From the NCBI RefSeq assembly GCF_009720835.1, contig NZ_WNKZ01000014.1:1-64000 (forward strand): a stretch of DNA of 64,000 nucleotides. Reading direction: 5' to 3'. Source of the stretch: Pseudoduganella buxea (GTDB lineage Bacteria; Pseudomonadota; Gammaproteobacteria; Burkholderiales; Burkholderiaceae_D). The notes under the pieces are model-generated. The model made no database searches. It was given only the letters and a program-made list of their open reading frames with translations, and was not told where the DNA came from. The position numbers and the translations under genes are program-made. Of the stretch, positions 25,063 to 35,300 are shown in pieces (the first letter of the stretch is position 1; the number at the start of each line of letters is the position of its first letter).

Positions 25063-26180
25063 ACGAGGCCGGATGGTGGGCGCGCCTGCGCCCCGTCGTG
25101 GCCGTGGACGTACCGCTGCTGCTGTGCATCGCACTGCTGCTGGTCACGGGCCTGGTGACGGTGTATTCCGCCGCCGCCGATTTCCCCGGCCGCTTCGCGG
25201 CCCAGCTGCGCAATATCGGCATCGCGCTGGCCATCATGTGGGTGGCCGCGAATGTGCCGCCGCCCCGACTGATGCGTCACGCGCCAGCCGTCTACGCCAT
25301 CGGCGTGCTGATGCTGCTGGCCGTGCTGGTGGCGGGGGTGAGCAAGAAGGGCGCCACGCGCTGGCTGTACGTGGGCTTCGACTTCCAGCCGTCCGAGATC
25401 ATGAAGATCGCCATGCCGCTGATGCTGGCCTGGTTCTTCCATCATTTCGGGGCCGCGCGGCGCTGGCAGAACTTCGCCGTCGCCGCCCTGCTGCTGGCCA
25501 TTCCCGTCGGGCTCGTCATGAAGCAGCCGGACCTGGGCACGGCGCTGCTGGTGCTGGCGGCCGGTTTCTACGTGATCGTGCTGGCCGGCCTGCCGTGGCG
25601 GGCCCTGGCGGCACTGGCCGTGGCGGGCATCGTGGCCATGCCGCTGTCCTGGCCCCTGCTGCACGACTACCAGCGCCACCGCGTGATGACCCTCTTGCAT
25701 CCGGACGCCGACCCGCTTGGCAAGGGCTTCCAGATCAAGCAGGCCGGCATCGCCATCGGCTCCGGTGGCGTCTCCGGCAAGGGCTGGCTGGAAGGCACGC
25801 AGGGCCACCTGGGCTTCCTGCCGGAACGCTCGACGGATTTCATCTTTTCCGTCTATGCGGAGGAATTCGGCCTGGCCGGCAATATCGCCCTGCTGGTGCT
25901 GTATTTCCTGCTGATCGTGCGGGGGCTGCAGATCACGGGCAGGGCGGCGACGCCCTTCTCGCGCCTGCTGGCCGGGGCCATCACGATGATCCTGTTTACG
26001 TATGCCTTCATCAATATCGGCATGGTCAGCGGCATCTTCCCCGTCGTCGGCGTGCCGCTGCCCTTCATCAGCTACGGCGGCACGGCCTTGATGACCCTGG
26101 GCCTCGGTTGCGGCATGCTGATGGCGATCGCGCGGGAAAGTGCCGCGCTGGCGCGCGGACGGCTGGGCGGGCTGAAGTAA
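25059..26180 (+). CDS. rodA: RodA (MrdB) SEDS peptidoglycan glycosyltransferase
   Basis: The 373-residue protein has about ten membrane segments and the SEDS signatures: KKGATRWLYVGFDFQPSE, MKQPDLGTALLV, and LPERSTDFIF with the catalytic Asp (Asp260), followed by GVPLPFISYGGTAL. RodA polymerises lipid II for rod-shaped growth with a class B PBP partner, normally PBP2. It is coupled to the 46-residue PBP2-like stub by an ATGA overlap. No full-length mrdA is in the window, so this may be a second rodA copy. Confidence 0.93.
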   Translation: MNEAGWWARLRPVVAVDVPLLLCIALLLVTGLVTVYSAAADFPGRFAAQLRNIGIALAIMWVAANVPPPRLMRHAPAVYAIGVLMLLAVLVAGVSKKGATRWLYVGFDFQPSEIMKIAMPLMLAWFFHHFGAARRWQNFAVAALLLAIPVGLVMKQPDLGTALLVLAAGFYVIVLAGLPWRALAALAVAGIVAMPLSWPLLHDYQRHRVMTLLHPDADPLGKGFQIKQAGIAIGSGGVSGKGWLEGTQGHLGFLPERSTDFIFSVYAEEFGLAGNIALLVLYFLLIVRGLQITGRAATPFSRLLAGAITMILFTYAFINIGMVSGIFPVVGVPLPFISYGGTALMTLGLGCGMLMAIARESAALARGRLGGLK

Positions 26181-26192
26181 AATTCAGAAAAT

Positions 26193-26720
26193 TCAGGCCG
26201 AGCTGCAATTGCAGAAGCGCTTGCGCTGGCTGTCCGGCGCGCCGGCATGCAGGGCCAGGGGCTTCCAGAACAGCACTGTGTCGACCCCGTACGGCGCCCG
26301 CACATTGCCGTCGCGGCGATAGCCGTGGGCGGCGAAGAAGCCTTCGGCCGTGGCGGTGCTGTGCAGGAACAAGGTCTTGATGCCCAGGGCCAGCGCCCGT
26401 TCCTCCATCCGTGCCAGCAAGGCCCGGCCGGCGCCCCGGCGCAGCGCGTCGGGATGCAGGTAGCACAGGGCCAGCTTGCCGGCCGCCGTCAGCAGCGCCA
26501 CGCCGACGACGGCGTCGTCCTGCACGGCCACCAGCGACACATTGGTGGGCGACTCGAACCAGGATGCCACCGTCTGCGGCGTCTTGTTGCCCAGCCAGGC
26601 GGACAGCACGGCGGCATCGCCCCGGTGGTCGAGCACGCAGCACTCCGCGATCGAGCGGCGCAGCACTTCACAGGCGGCGGCGGCGTCTTGCGGGACGGCT
26701 GGTCGAATATCAAAACTCAT
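26193..26720 (-). CDS. GNAT family N-acetyltransferase
   Basis: The 175-residue protein has the GNAT fold: a DIRPAVPQDAAAACEVLRRS first strand and helix, the VGVALLT core strand, the acetyl-CoA loop as LRRGAGRALLARMEERA (R-x-x-G-x-G/A form), and LFLHSTATAEGFFAAHGYRR. The tail ends in KRFCNCSSA. The substrate cannot be told. It is convergent with rodA, 12 bp apart. Confidence 0.88.
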   Translation of the reverse strand: MSFDIRPAVPQDAAAACEVLRRSIAECCVLDHRGDAAVLSAWLGNKTPQTVASWFESPTNVSLVAVQDDAVVGVALLTAAGKLALCYLHPDALRRGAGRALLARMEERALALGIKTLFLHSTATAEGFFAAHGYRRDGNVRAPYGVDTVLFWKPLALHAGAPDSQRKRFCNCSSA

Positions 26721-26897
26721 CTGCAGAAAATTCCATGACGCGGTTACAGCGGGACTATACACGAAGGCGTCCGCCGCCGTGGCGACACTGGCCAGGGGGC
26801 CGTTTTCCGGCGCCATCTAAGCATATTACGAAAATTTAGTATCTTTTTCGCGCGCAATTTCGCACCATTGATATCTGTTTTCCATTTCGGGACTACC

Positions 26898-27923
26898 ATG
26901 TCACATAAGAAAATCGCATTTAGCGCCGCCCGCCGGTTGTTGCTGGCCTCCACTTTTGCCGCTGCCGTGGGCCTGCCCGTGGCCGCCTCGGCCGCCGATG
27001 TCACCCTGCTGAACGTCTCCTACGACGTGGCGCGCGAACTGTACCAGGACATCAATCCCGCCTTCGAGGCGCAGTTCAAGCGGACGACGGGCAAGACCAT
27101 CCAGATCAAGCAGTCGCACGGCGGCTCGTCCAAGCAGGCGCGTTCCGTGGCGGACGGACTGGAAGCGTCCGTCGTGACGATGAACCAGGCCAACGATATC
27201 GACATGCTGGCCGACCGTGGCCTGGTGGCCAAGGACTGGGCCAGGAAGTTCCCCAACAACGCCGCCCCCGCCTATTCGACAATGGTCTACCTGGTGCGCA
27301 AGGGCAATCCGAAAGGCATCAAGGACTGGACCGACCTGGCCAAGCCCGGCACGAAGGTGGTCATCCCGAATCCGAAAACGGCCGGCAACGGCCGCTACAC
27401 CTACCTGGCGGCCTGGGGCTCGGTGCTGCAGAACGGCGGCACCGACGCGCAGGCGCGCGAGCTGGTGACGAAAATCTTCAGGAACGTGCCGATCCTGGAC
27501 ACGGGCGGCCGTGCCGCCACCACCACGTTCACGCAGCGCCAAATCGGCGACGTGCTGGTGACGTTCGAGAACGAAGTGCAGCTGGTGCGCAAGGAATTCG
27601 GCGATAACTTCGACATCGTCTACCCGGCCTCGTCGATCCTGGCCGAGTCGCCCGTGGCAGTCGTCGACAAGGTGGTCGACAAGCGCGGCGTGCGCAATGA
27701 GGCAACGGCCTACCTGAACTTCCTGTACAGCGAGCAGGGCCAGGAAATCATCGCCAAGCACTACCTGCGCCCCCGTTCGGCTGCCGTGGCAAAGAAATAT
27801 GCCGCCACCTTCCGTCCCATCAAGCTGTTCACGGTCGACGAAGTCTTCGGCGGCTGGCGCGCGGCCCAGAAGCGCCACTTCGACGACGGCGGCGAGTTCG
27901 ACAAGATCTACGGCGGGCAGTAA
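26898..27923 (+). CDS. sbp: Sulfate/thiosulfate ABC transporter substrate-binding protein
   Basis: The 341-residue protein has a Sec signal peptide (cleavage near ASA, residue 32) and is a sulfate-binding protein of the Sbp/CysP family: LLNVSYDVARELY, KQSHGGSSKQARSV, NPKTAGNGRYTYLAAWG and LYSEQGQEIIAKHYLRPR. It captures sulfate in the periplasm for CysTWA, but no permease or ATPase genes are near, so it is an orphan subunit. I chose ATG 26898, which gives an intact signal peptide; a TTG at 26868 is in frame. Confidence 0.93.
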   Translation: MSHKKIAFSAARRLLLASTFAAAVGLPVAASAADVTLLNVSYDVARELYQDINPAFEAQFKRTTGKTIQIKQSHGGSSKQARSVADGLEASVVTMNQANDIDMLADRGLVAKDWARKFPNNAAPAYSTMVYLVRKGNPKGIKDWTDLAKPGTKVVIPNPKTAGNGRYTYLAAWGSVLQNGGTDAQARELVTKIFRNVPILDTGGRAATTTFTQRQIGDVLVTFENEVQLVRKEFGDNFDIVYPASSILAESPVAVVDKVVDKRGVRNEATAYLNFLYSEQGQEIIAKHYLRPRSAAVAKKYAATFRPIKLFTVDEVFGGWRAAQKRHFDDGGEFDKIYGGQ

Positions 27924-27930
27924 GAAAAAT

Positions 27931-27972
27931 CGGGGACAGTCCCGGAAAATTCGGGGACAGTCCCCGAATTTC
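27931..27972. repeat. Dispersed repeat, copy at 27.9 kb
   Basis: Two cores, GGGGACAGTCCC (27932-27943) and GGGGACAGTCCCC (27953-27965), lie 8-50 bp after the sbp stop. The second has flanking arms AAATTC and GAATTT that make a perfect palindrome at 27947-27971. Confidence 0.85.
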
Positions 27973-28026
27973 GGAAGTGTGCGTTGGGACTCGTCCCAGA
28001 GGCTGACTGTTATTCTTAGGTCAAAC

Positions 28027-28054
28027 TTAAAAGGAGGCTTTGGCCTCCTTTTTT
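28027..28054 (+). terminator. Intrinsic terminator after sbp
   Basis: Stem AAGGAGGC (28031-28038), loop TTTG and stem GCCTCCTT (28043-28050) are followed by a T run to 28053. It is a canonical rho-independent terminator on the plus strand, 104 bp after sbp. The rest of the 300-bp gap to the next gene (27924-28223) holds the dispersed repeat and nothing else I could recognise. Confidence 0.85.
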
Positions 28055-28223
28055 GCATTCTTTGCCCCTGCTATCGAGGCGCGCACTGCTGACATCGTCT
28101 GGACTCGGCCGGTGCTTTGATGCTATCTTCTCAGCTTGGAAAATATTGCCGTATAGACAGATGGTCTTCCTGCGTTTGTCGCTGCGCCGCGCCCCGCACC
28201 CTTCCCCGAATTCACTTTAAAAA

Positions 28224-29174
28224 ATGATCAAGAAAATTGCCGCCGCCCTGCTGTTGTCGTGCTCCGCGGCCGCCGTGCTGGCCGTGCCGATGGGCTCGCA
28301 ATCCGTGCTGGTGGTCGAAGACGGCACTGGCAAGATTTTGCTGGAAAAGAATGCCACCGACGTCGTGCCCATCGCGTCGCTGACGAAGCTGATGACGGCC
28401 ATGGTGGTGCTGGACTCGAAGCTGGACATGAACGAACAGATCAGCATCGACCGGCAGGACGTCGACATGCTCAAGCACAGCACCTCGCGCGTGCCCGTGG
28501 GCGCAACGCTGTCGCGCGGAGAAGTGCTGCAGCTGGCGCTGATGTCGTCCGATAACCGCGCCGCCGCGTCATTGGCGCGCACCTTTCCCGGCGGCCCGGA
28601 GCGCTTCAAGGCGGCCGTCAACGCCAAGATCCGCGCGCTGGGCATGACCCAGACCCGCATCGACGAGCCCACCGGCCTGTCGCCGAACAATACGTCGACG
28701 GCGACGGACCTGGTCAAGATGGCCACGGCCGCTGCCGCCTACCCGACGATCACCCAGTACACCACCGATACCCGCGAAGTCATCAACATCAAGGGCCGGG
28801 GTGTGGAATACCACAACACCAACCGCCTGGTGGGCGCCAAGGGCTGGGATATCGGCCTGTCGAAGACGGGCTACACGGAAGAAGCAGGCCGCTGCCTGAT
28901 CATGCGCATCAAGGCGGCCGGCAAGAACGCCACCATCATCCTGCTCAACGCCCGCGCCAATTCGGCCCGCATCATGGATGCCCTGAATATCCGCCGCCTG
29001 ATCACGGGCGACGGAGGCCGCGCCACCCTGGCCCGCGCCACCCGCTCGGCGCCGACGTCGCTGATCAAGGCGTCGGCGGGCCGCATGACGAAAGGTAAAA
29101 GCGCCGCCAAGGCCAACAACTACCGCAAGAAGGCGGCGCCAACGAAGAAGCCGCGCCGCCGCCGCGCCAACTGA
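28224..29174 (+). CDS. pbpG: PBP7-type D-alanyl-D-alanine endopeptidase/carboxypeptidase
   Basis: The 316-residue protein has a signal peptide (cleavage near residue 20) and an S11 peptidase domain with all three penicillin-binding motifs: Ser52-Leu-Thr-Lys, Ser109-Asp-Asn and Lys214-Thr-Gly. The layout and size fit PbpG (PBP7/8), which trims peptidoglycan cross-links in the periplasm. Unusual is a 40-residue, very basic tail (Lys/Arg-rich, ending RRRRAN) that could bind the wall or membrane surface. Confidence 0.88.
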   Translation: MIKKIAAALLLSCSAAAVLAVPMGSQSVLVVEDGTGKILLEKNATDVVPIASLTKLMTAMVVLDSKLDMNEQISIDRQDVDMLKHSTSRVPVGATLSRGEVLQLALMSSDNRAAASLARTFPGGPERFKAAVNAKIRALGMTQTRIDEPTGLSPNNTSTATDLVKMATAAAAYPTITQYTTDTREVINIKGRGVEYHNTNRLVGAKGWDIGLSKTGYTEEAGRCLIMRIKAAGKNATIILLNARANSARIMDALNIRRLITGDGGRATLARATRSAPTSLIKASAGRMTKGKSAAKANNYRKKAAPTKKPRRRRAN

Positions 29175-30263
29175 TCAGGGCCGCGCCGCCCGCCAGGCGT
29201 CGCGCTTGTCGCTGACGGTCGACACCGCGTCGGCGATCGCCACCAGCGCGTCGAGCAATTGGGCGGGCGTGCGCTTGCCGTCCGCCACCTCGCGTGCCTG
29301 CGTCACGCCCGCGTGCAGCAATGCCAGCGTCTGGGCCGTGTCAAGGGCCGCCAGGCCGCGGTAAAGGCGCATGTTCGCCACCAGGTCGTCAACGTTGCGG
29401 CGCCCGTCCGCCGTACCCAGGCAGTCCGGCCAGCGGCAGTTCTTCAAGGCGCGCTGCTGCGCCAGCAGGGTCTGCGCCACCATCCATCGCCGCAGCGTCA
29501 CCATCGCGCCCAATGTCGTCTGGTTCATCGCGCAGGCCGCCGGCGCGCTGGCCGGCGCATGCTGGATATACGGTCCGAAGGAACTGCCCGGCGCCTGGCG
29601 CAGCACGGCCTCGGCCTGTTCCAGCTTCGGCACCAGCCGCTTCACCGTTTCCGTCACCGCCTCGTCGCGGCTGGTCGCCTCCAGCACGGCCAGGATCGAA
29701 CGGGCCAGGTCGTCCAGCGCCAGCATGGGCGCGATGCCGGGCAAGGCGGCCGGGCCCACGCCCGGCTGGTACTGGCCGACGACGCCGGCCGCGTCGGCGC
29801 TGAACAGTTCGCGGCAACGCTGCTGGGCAGCCGTGGTGCCCGTGCCGGCCGCCGGCAAGTCGGCCTCGCGCCGGTTGGCCGCGTTCAGGCGCAACTGGGC
29901 GATATAGCCGGCGTAGCCCACATCATCCGGCGTGGCGCCGACCTGCTGCACCAGGGCCAGCGCGTCGCCGAACACGCCCAGGGCGGCGTCGGCCGCCGCA
30001 GGACCGCTGACAGGCACGCACACCTTCCGGCCGAAATCGATTATCTGGTACGGCCCCGCACCCAATACGTACAGCTTTTCCGCGTCGTCGGCGGCCTGCC
30101 GTGCCAGCAGCCTTGCTTCTCCGGCGGCAGCGGCCGGTTCCGCCAGGGCCTGCGTGAAGCCCGACCGGCTGGCAGGCGTGGCCGCGCAGCCGGCCAGCAG
30201 CAGGGCCAGCACGGGCGCGGCCATTTGCAAGGTTCGTGACAACGGCATCAAGGCAAGCCACAT
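29175..30263 (-). CDS. Hypothetical lipoprotein
   Basis: The 362-residue protein has a lipoprotein signal with lipobox LLLAGC (about residue 24) and a mainly helical mature part with several Cys (QQRCREL, PAACAMNQ, NCRWPDCLG). I do not recognise a family. I chose ATG 30263 because AAGGAGGAG is 7 bp upstream; ATG 30269 lies too close to that site. It ends exactly beside the convergent pbpG stop. It lies downstream of recD on the same strand, with an 83-bp gap. Confidence 0.7.
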   Translation of the reverse strand: MWLALMPLSRTLQMAAPVLALLLAGCAATPASRSGFTQALAEPAAAAGEARLLARQAADDAEKLYVLGAGPYQIIDFGRKVCVPVSGPAAADAALGVFGDALALVQQVGATPDDVGYAGYIAQLRLNAANRREADLPAAGTGTTAAQQRCRELFSADAAGVVGQYQPGVGPAALPGIAPMLALDDLARSILAVLEATSRDEAVTETVKRLVPKLEQAEAVLRQAPGSSFGPYIQHAPASAPAACAMNQTTLGAMVTLRRWMVAQTLLAQQRALKNCRWPDCLGTADGRRNVDDLVANMRLYRGLAALDTAQTLALLHAGVTQAREVADGKRTPAQLLDALVAIADAVSTVSDKRDAWRAARP

Positions 30264-30346
30264 GGGCATCTCCTCCTTCTGGTCGTGACCGGCACGTGCC
30301 GGCCCCGTCATTATGACGCCGACCGCCCCGTCCCCGCGCGCAAGTT

Positions 30347-32356
30347 TCAGGCCAGCAGTGCCTCGCGCAGGCCGCTGGCGCGCCGGGTACGCTCGGCGAT
30401 GGCCTGGCCGAGCACGGCCCCGTTGGGCGCCACCAGCGTGAAGAATTCGCGCGCCCGCGTGATGCCCGTGTAGACCAGTTCGCGCGCCAGCACGGCATTG
30501 GCCTCGCGCGGCAGCACCATGGCCGTGTGCGTGAATTCCGACCCCTGCGACTTGTGCACCGTCATGGCGAACGCCGTCTCCACGTTGCGCAGCCGCGTGG
30601 CCAGCACGCTGCGAATGACGTCGCCGTCGGCGAACCACACGCGCAGGGAGCCGGGGCGCAGCGGGTCCGGAAGGGTCAGGCCGATATCGCCGTTGTAGAC
30701 ACCGGTGGCATAGTCGTTGCGGGTCACCATGACGGGCCGCCCCACGTACCACTCGCCGCGCCGCCGGATCAGGCGCAGCTGGTCCAGCCGCGTCTCGATG
30801 GCCTCGTTCAGGCCCGCCACGCCCCACTCGCCCGCGCGCACGGCGCACAGCAGGCGGAATTGTTCGAAGCGGCGCAGCACGGCGCGCACCCAGCCCTGGT
30901 GATCCATGTCCCAGGCCTCGGGCCCCGCCTTGACGACGGTGAGGTAGTCGCGGTAGCCCTGGCCCGCGCCTTCGCGCCCGTCGATGGCCAGCGCCAGTAC
31001 GTCGGCAGGCCGGGCCCCTTCGAGCCACAGGAGGCGGGCGCCGTGTTCTTCCGGCCCGGCGCGCAACACGGCGCGGGCAGCTTCCGCGTCGCCCCGGTTC
31101 ACGGCCAGCGCCAGCGCACCGATCGGGCCGCCGAAGCGGCGGCTGCGGCGCAGCATGACGATACTTTGCGCCAGTACGCCGCCATCGCGTTCGCGGTACG
31201 GGGCGGGAATGGTCTCGCCCGTGGCCCGCGCCACGTAGTCGACGGTGCCTTCGGCGTAATGGCCGCTTTCCGCTTCGGCGCACAGGTCGCCCAGCACGGC
31301 GCCCGCTTCCACGGACGCCAGCTGGTCCTTGTCGCCCAGCAGGATCAGGCGCGCGTGATCGGGCAACGCTGCCAGCAGCGCCGCCATCATCTCCAGGTGC
31401 ACCATCGACGCCTCGTCGACGATCAGCACGTCCACGTCCAGCGGATTGCCGGCGTGATAGGCAAAGCTGCGCGTGTCCGGCCGCGCGCCGAGCAGGCTGT
31501 GCAAGGTGCGCGCCGCGCCCATGCGCGCCGCCAGTTCACGCAGCGGCAGGGTCTCGCCCAGTTTCTCGGCCAGCTCGTCCAGCGCCGTGTCGATCGACTG
31601 CTTCAGCCGCGCCGCCGCCTTGCCCGTCGGTGCCGCCAGAGCGATGCGCAAACCGGCCGCGCCGCCTTCGCCGTCGGCCATGGCGAACAGCAGCGCCAGC
31701 AGTCGCGCCACCGTATAGGTCTTGCCGGTGCCAGGGCCGCCCGTGATGACAGCCAGGTCGCTGCGCAGCGCCACGGCGCAGGCGATCTTCTGCCAGTCCG
31801 GGCCCGGGTCGGCATCGCGCGTGTCGAGAGGGGCCTCGAACAGCCGGTCCAGCCAGCCCCGGACGGTATCGGCATCGACGGCGCGGGCGCTGCCGGCGCG
31901 GCGCCGGATCGAGGACGCCACCGTCATCTCGTCGCGCCAGTAGCGGCGCAGGTACAGGCGCTCGCCATCGAGCACGAGGGGCTGCTTGAAATCGAGGTCG
32001 CCCACCGGCCACACCTGCTCGCAGGCCTGCAGCAGCGCGCGCCAGCCGGCGCCGTTCTTCGGCAGCGGGCCCGCGGCCGCGCGCAACGCGGCCCATTCGC
32101 CATCGAGCCAGCCCAGTTGCGGCGACGGGTCGCGCGCCAGGTCGGCCAGCACCAGGCAGCTGTGGCCCCGCCCTTCCAGCTCGGACAGCAGCGCGCAGGC
32201 CACCAGCAGCGGCGCCGGTGCGTGGCCGAGGGTGCCGACGAAGCGGGCAAAGGCGCCGGCCAGGCGGCGCAGCTTGCCCGCCTCGGTCAGCGCGTCCAGT
32301 TGCGCCAGGGTCGCTTCGATGCGCTCCTCAAGGCCGGGGTTCATCGCGGGCTTCAT
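30347..32356 (-). CDS. recD: RecD, exodeoxyribonuclease V alpha subunit
   Basis: The 669-residue protein is a superfamily 1B helicase: Walker A GGPGTGKTYTVARLL (about 200), Walker B LIVDEASMVHLEM, RSRRFGG-like motif III/IV regions and the C-terminal TVHKSQGSEF motif. RecD is the fast 5'-3' motor of RecBCD. ATG 32356 overlaps the recB stop by 4 bp (ATGA). Length is close to the enteric protein (608). Confidence 0.94.
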   Translation of the reverse strand: MKPAMNPGLEERIEATLAQLDALTEAGKLRRLAGAFARFVGTLGHAPAPLLVACALLSELEGRGHSCLVLADLARDPSPQLGWLDGEWAALRAAAGPLPKNGAGWRALLQACEQVWPVGDLDFKQPLVLDGERLYLRRYWRDEMTVASSIRRRAGSARAVDADTVRGWLDRLFEAPLDTRDADPGPDWQKIACAVALRSDLAVITGGPGTGKTYTVARLLALLFAMADGEGGAAGLRIALAAPTGKAAARLKQSIDTALDELAEKLGETLPLRELAARMGAARTLHSLLGARPDTRSFAYHAGNPLDVDVLIVDEASMVHLEMMAALLAALPDHARLILLGDKDQLASVEAGAVLGDLCAEAESGHYAEGTVDYVARATGETIPAPYRERDGGVLAQSIVMLRRSRRFGGPIGALALAVNRGDAEAARAVLRAGPEEHGARLLWLEGARPADVLALAIDGREGAGQGYRDYLTVVKAGPEAWDMDHQGWVRAVLRRFEQFRLLCAVRAGEWGVAGLNEAIETRLDQLRLIRRRGEWYVGRPVMVTRNDYATGVYNGDIGLTLPDPLRPGSLRVWFADGDVIRSVLATRLRNVETAFAMTVHKSQGSEFTHTAMVLPREANAVLARELVYTGITRAREFFTLVAPNGAVLGQAIAERTRRASGLREALLA

Positions 32357-35300
32357 TCATCGTCTTCCAGTGGGACCAAGGCATCCTGGCGCAGCAGCGA
32401 ATCCAGGCCGTCCAGCAGCGCCGCGTCCGGCGCCAGCACGTAACATCCCCGCGTCACCGGGTTCCCGATACCGCGCAGGAAAAAGAACACGGCGCCACCC
32501 AGGTGTTCGGCCGGGTCGTAGGCCTCGCCCAGCCGGCTGGCCAGCAGGCGGTGCAGCGCCAGCATGTAGATGGCACCCTGCACGTCGTAGCGGTGTTCGG
32601 CCATGCCGTGCGCCAGTGCCGCCTGGTGATATGCCGCGTCGCCGCCGCCGAGCGCGTTCGATTTGTAGTCCAGCACCCAGTAGCGCCCTTCATGTTCGAA
32701 CACGAGGTCGGAAAAGCCTTTCAGCATGCCGTGCAGGGCCCGCTGCGGCAGGGCGGGACGGGCATTGCCGCCCAGCAGGTGCTGCCGGCACAGCGTATCG
32801 AGCCGGCTCGTGGCCAGGTGCTCGCTGGGGAACCAGAATTCCATCTCCGGCAGCAGCGCGCCGATATCGCGCAGCGCCGCACCCAGCGGCGGCAAGGGCG
32901 TGGCCACCAGTTCGCGCAGCCACGCGATGGTGTCGTCCAGCCGGTGGCCCCAGCCGGCCCGTTCGATGCGCCGGCCGATGCGGGCGTCGAAACCGGGGTC
33001 GTCGATGCTGTCGAAGCCTTCCTGCGCCAGCCATTCGAGCTGCTCGTGCAGGAAGTTGCCGGGCACGGAGCCGCGCGGGAAGCGGTGCCACGGCGCGTCC
33101 TCCACCTTCGCGGCCGGCGTGCCGTCCTCGCCCTCGAGCAGGGTTTCCTCCAGTGCGTCCTTCGGCACGGGCACGGGCACGGCCGCCTGGGTGCCGCGCG
33201 TGAGGGACGTGAAGCTGCCGACCGACCAGTTGCGTTCGAACGTGCCGTTGTAGGGTGCCGGATCGACCAGCGGCGGCACTTCCTCGACGCGGGCCAGCAT
33301 CGTCACCTGCTCCGGCTGGTCCAGGGTGGCGATGCCGATGGCGTCGCAGTCGCCCCGCAGGTGCTGCCACCGTTCCTGCAGGTGCTCGGCCGGCAGCGGC
33401 GCGCCGCCCGTCAGCAGGTAGCCCAGCGCCGAGTCGTGCAGCACGTTGCTGCCTTCCTTGCGCGCGGGCAGTGCGGCCACGCCCAGCCACAGGAAGTGGC
33501 GCGCCCGCGTCAGCGCCACGTACAACAGGCGCAGGTCTTCCTCGATGCGGGCCGATTCCACCGCGGCCTGGGCCTCGTCGGACAGCGCCATGTCGATGCG
33601 CCGCACGCCGTCGGCATCGGTGTATTCGAAGAAGCTGCGGTTGCGCTTGTCCACCTTGCGCGCCGTGACGGCGAACGGCAGGTACACCAGCGGATACTCC
33701 AGGCCCTTCGACTTGTGCACCGTGACGACCTTCACCAGCTCCGCGTCCGATTCCAGCCGCAGCACCTGCTCGTCGCTGTTGTCGCCCTCCCCTTCGACCT
33801 GTTCGGCCAGCCAGCGGATCAGGGCCTGTTCGCCATCGAGCTGGCGGCTGGCCGACTGCAGCAGCTCGGCCAGGTGCAACAGGTTGGTCAGGCGCCGCTC
33901 GCCGCCCGGCTGGGCCAGCAGCGCGGCCGGCAGGCCCAGTTCATGGATGAAGCGGCGCAGCATGGCCAGCACGCCCTGGCGCTGCCAGATCGTGTGCAGG
34001 GTCTTCAACTGCTCGACGCGCTGTTCCCACGCCAGCTCGTCGGCCGACAGGCGTGCCAGTTCGGCCAGCGACAGGTTGGCCGTGCGCGTGGCGAAGGCGG
34101 CCCGCGCCAGGCTGCCATCGAGGGGATTGGCCAGCGCCGTCAGCCAGCGCAGGATGTCGCGCGCCTCATCGCTGTCGAGCACGGAGTCCTTGTCGGACAG
34201 GTAGACGCTGGGCACGCGCCGGCGCCGCAGCGCCAGCCGGATCGCCTGCGCCTCCTTGCGGTCGCGCACGAGGATGGCGATATCGGCCGGTTCCAGCCGC
34301 CGCCAGCCGTCCGGGCCGTCGAAGCCCGTGTCCGGGTGGTTCAGCAGGGCCACGATATGCTCGGCGCAGTGATGGGCGAAGAAATCGCGGTAGGCGTCGG
34401 CGCGCAGCTCGCCGCTGACGGCGCAGGAAATCGTCAGTGCCTGCAACTGGCCGTCGACGCCGACCAGCCGCTCGCTGCGCCCTTTCGCGTCGACCGCCTC
34501 GAACGGCAGCGGATTGACGGAGCCGGAGCGGAAGCGGAACGCGCCCCGGTCGAAGCCCGTGTCGTTGGCCAGCCGCTCCGCGTGGAGGAACACGCGGTTG
34601 ACGGCGGCCACCACTTCCTGCGTGGAGCGGTAGTTGGTGCCCAGCTGGAAATGACGGCCGAGGGTGGCGCGGCGCGCGGCCAGGTAGCTGTGGATGTCCG
34701 CGCCGCGGAAACCGTAGATCGACTGCTTCGGGTCGCCGATCAGGAACAGCCCCAGCGTAGGGTCGTTGTGCGCCACGCGGTACAGCAGGTCGAGGATGCG
34801 GTATTGCGACGGCGCCGTGTCCTGGAATTCGTCGACCAGCGCCACCGGGTACTGCTCCGTGATGCGCTGGCGCAGCGCGGCGCCGTTCTCGCCCTCCAGC
34901 GCGTGCTGCAGGCGCACCAGCATGTCGGCGAAACCGAACTGGCGCTTCTCGCGCTTGAGCGCTTCCATGCGCGCGGCGATCACTACGGCGGCATGCCGGT
35001 ACAGCCGGTGGCGCAGCGGTTCGAAGGCACCCAGCGCCGCCTGCAGCGCGTCGAGCGCGGCAAAATCGTCCGGGATGTCCGGGCCGCTGTAGGCATCGGC
35101 GATCCCGGCCGGCACCAGGCGCTTCCAGCCGGACTCCGACATGCCCGGATCGACCATGGCCGGATCGAACGCCCACGCGCGCAGGCTGGCGAACCAGCCG
35201 GCCAGCCAGTTTGCCTTCATCTTCTGGCCATTGAGCAGTTTGGCGGCCTTCTGCCGCTCGAGCCACTGCTCCATCCGGTCCAGCCGCTCGCCCCAGCCTT

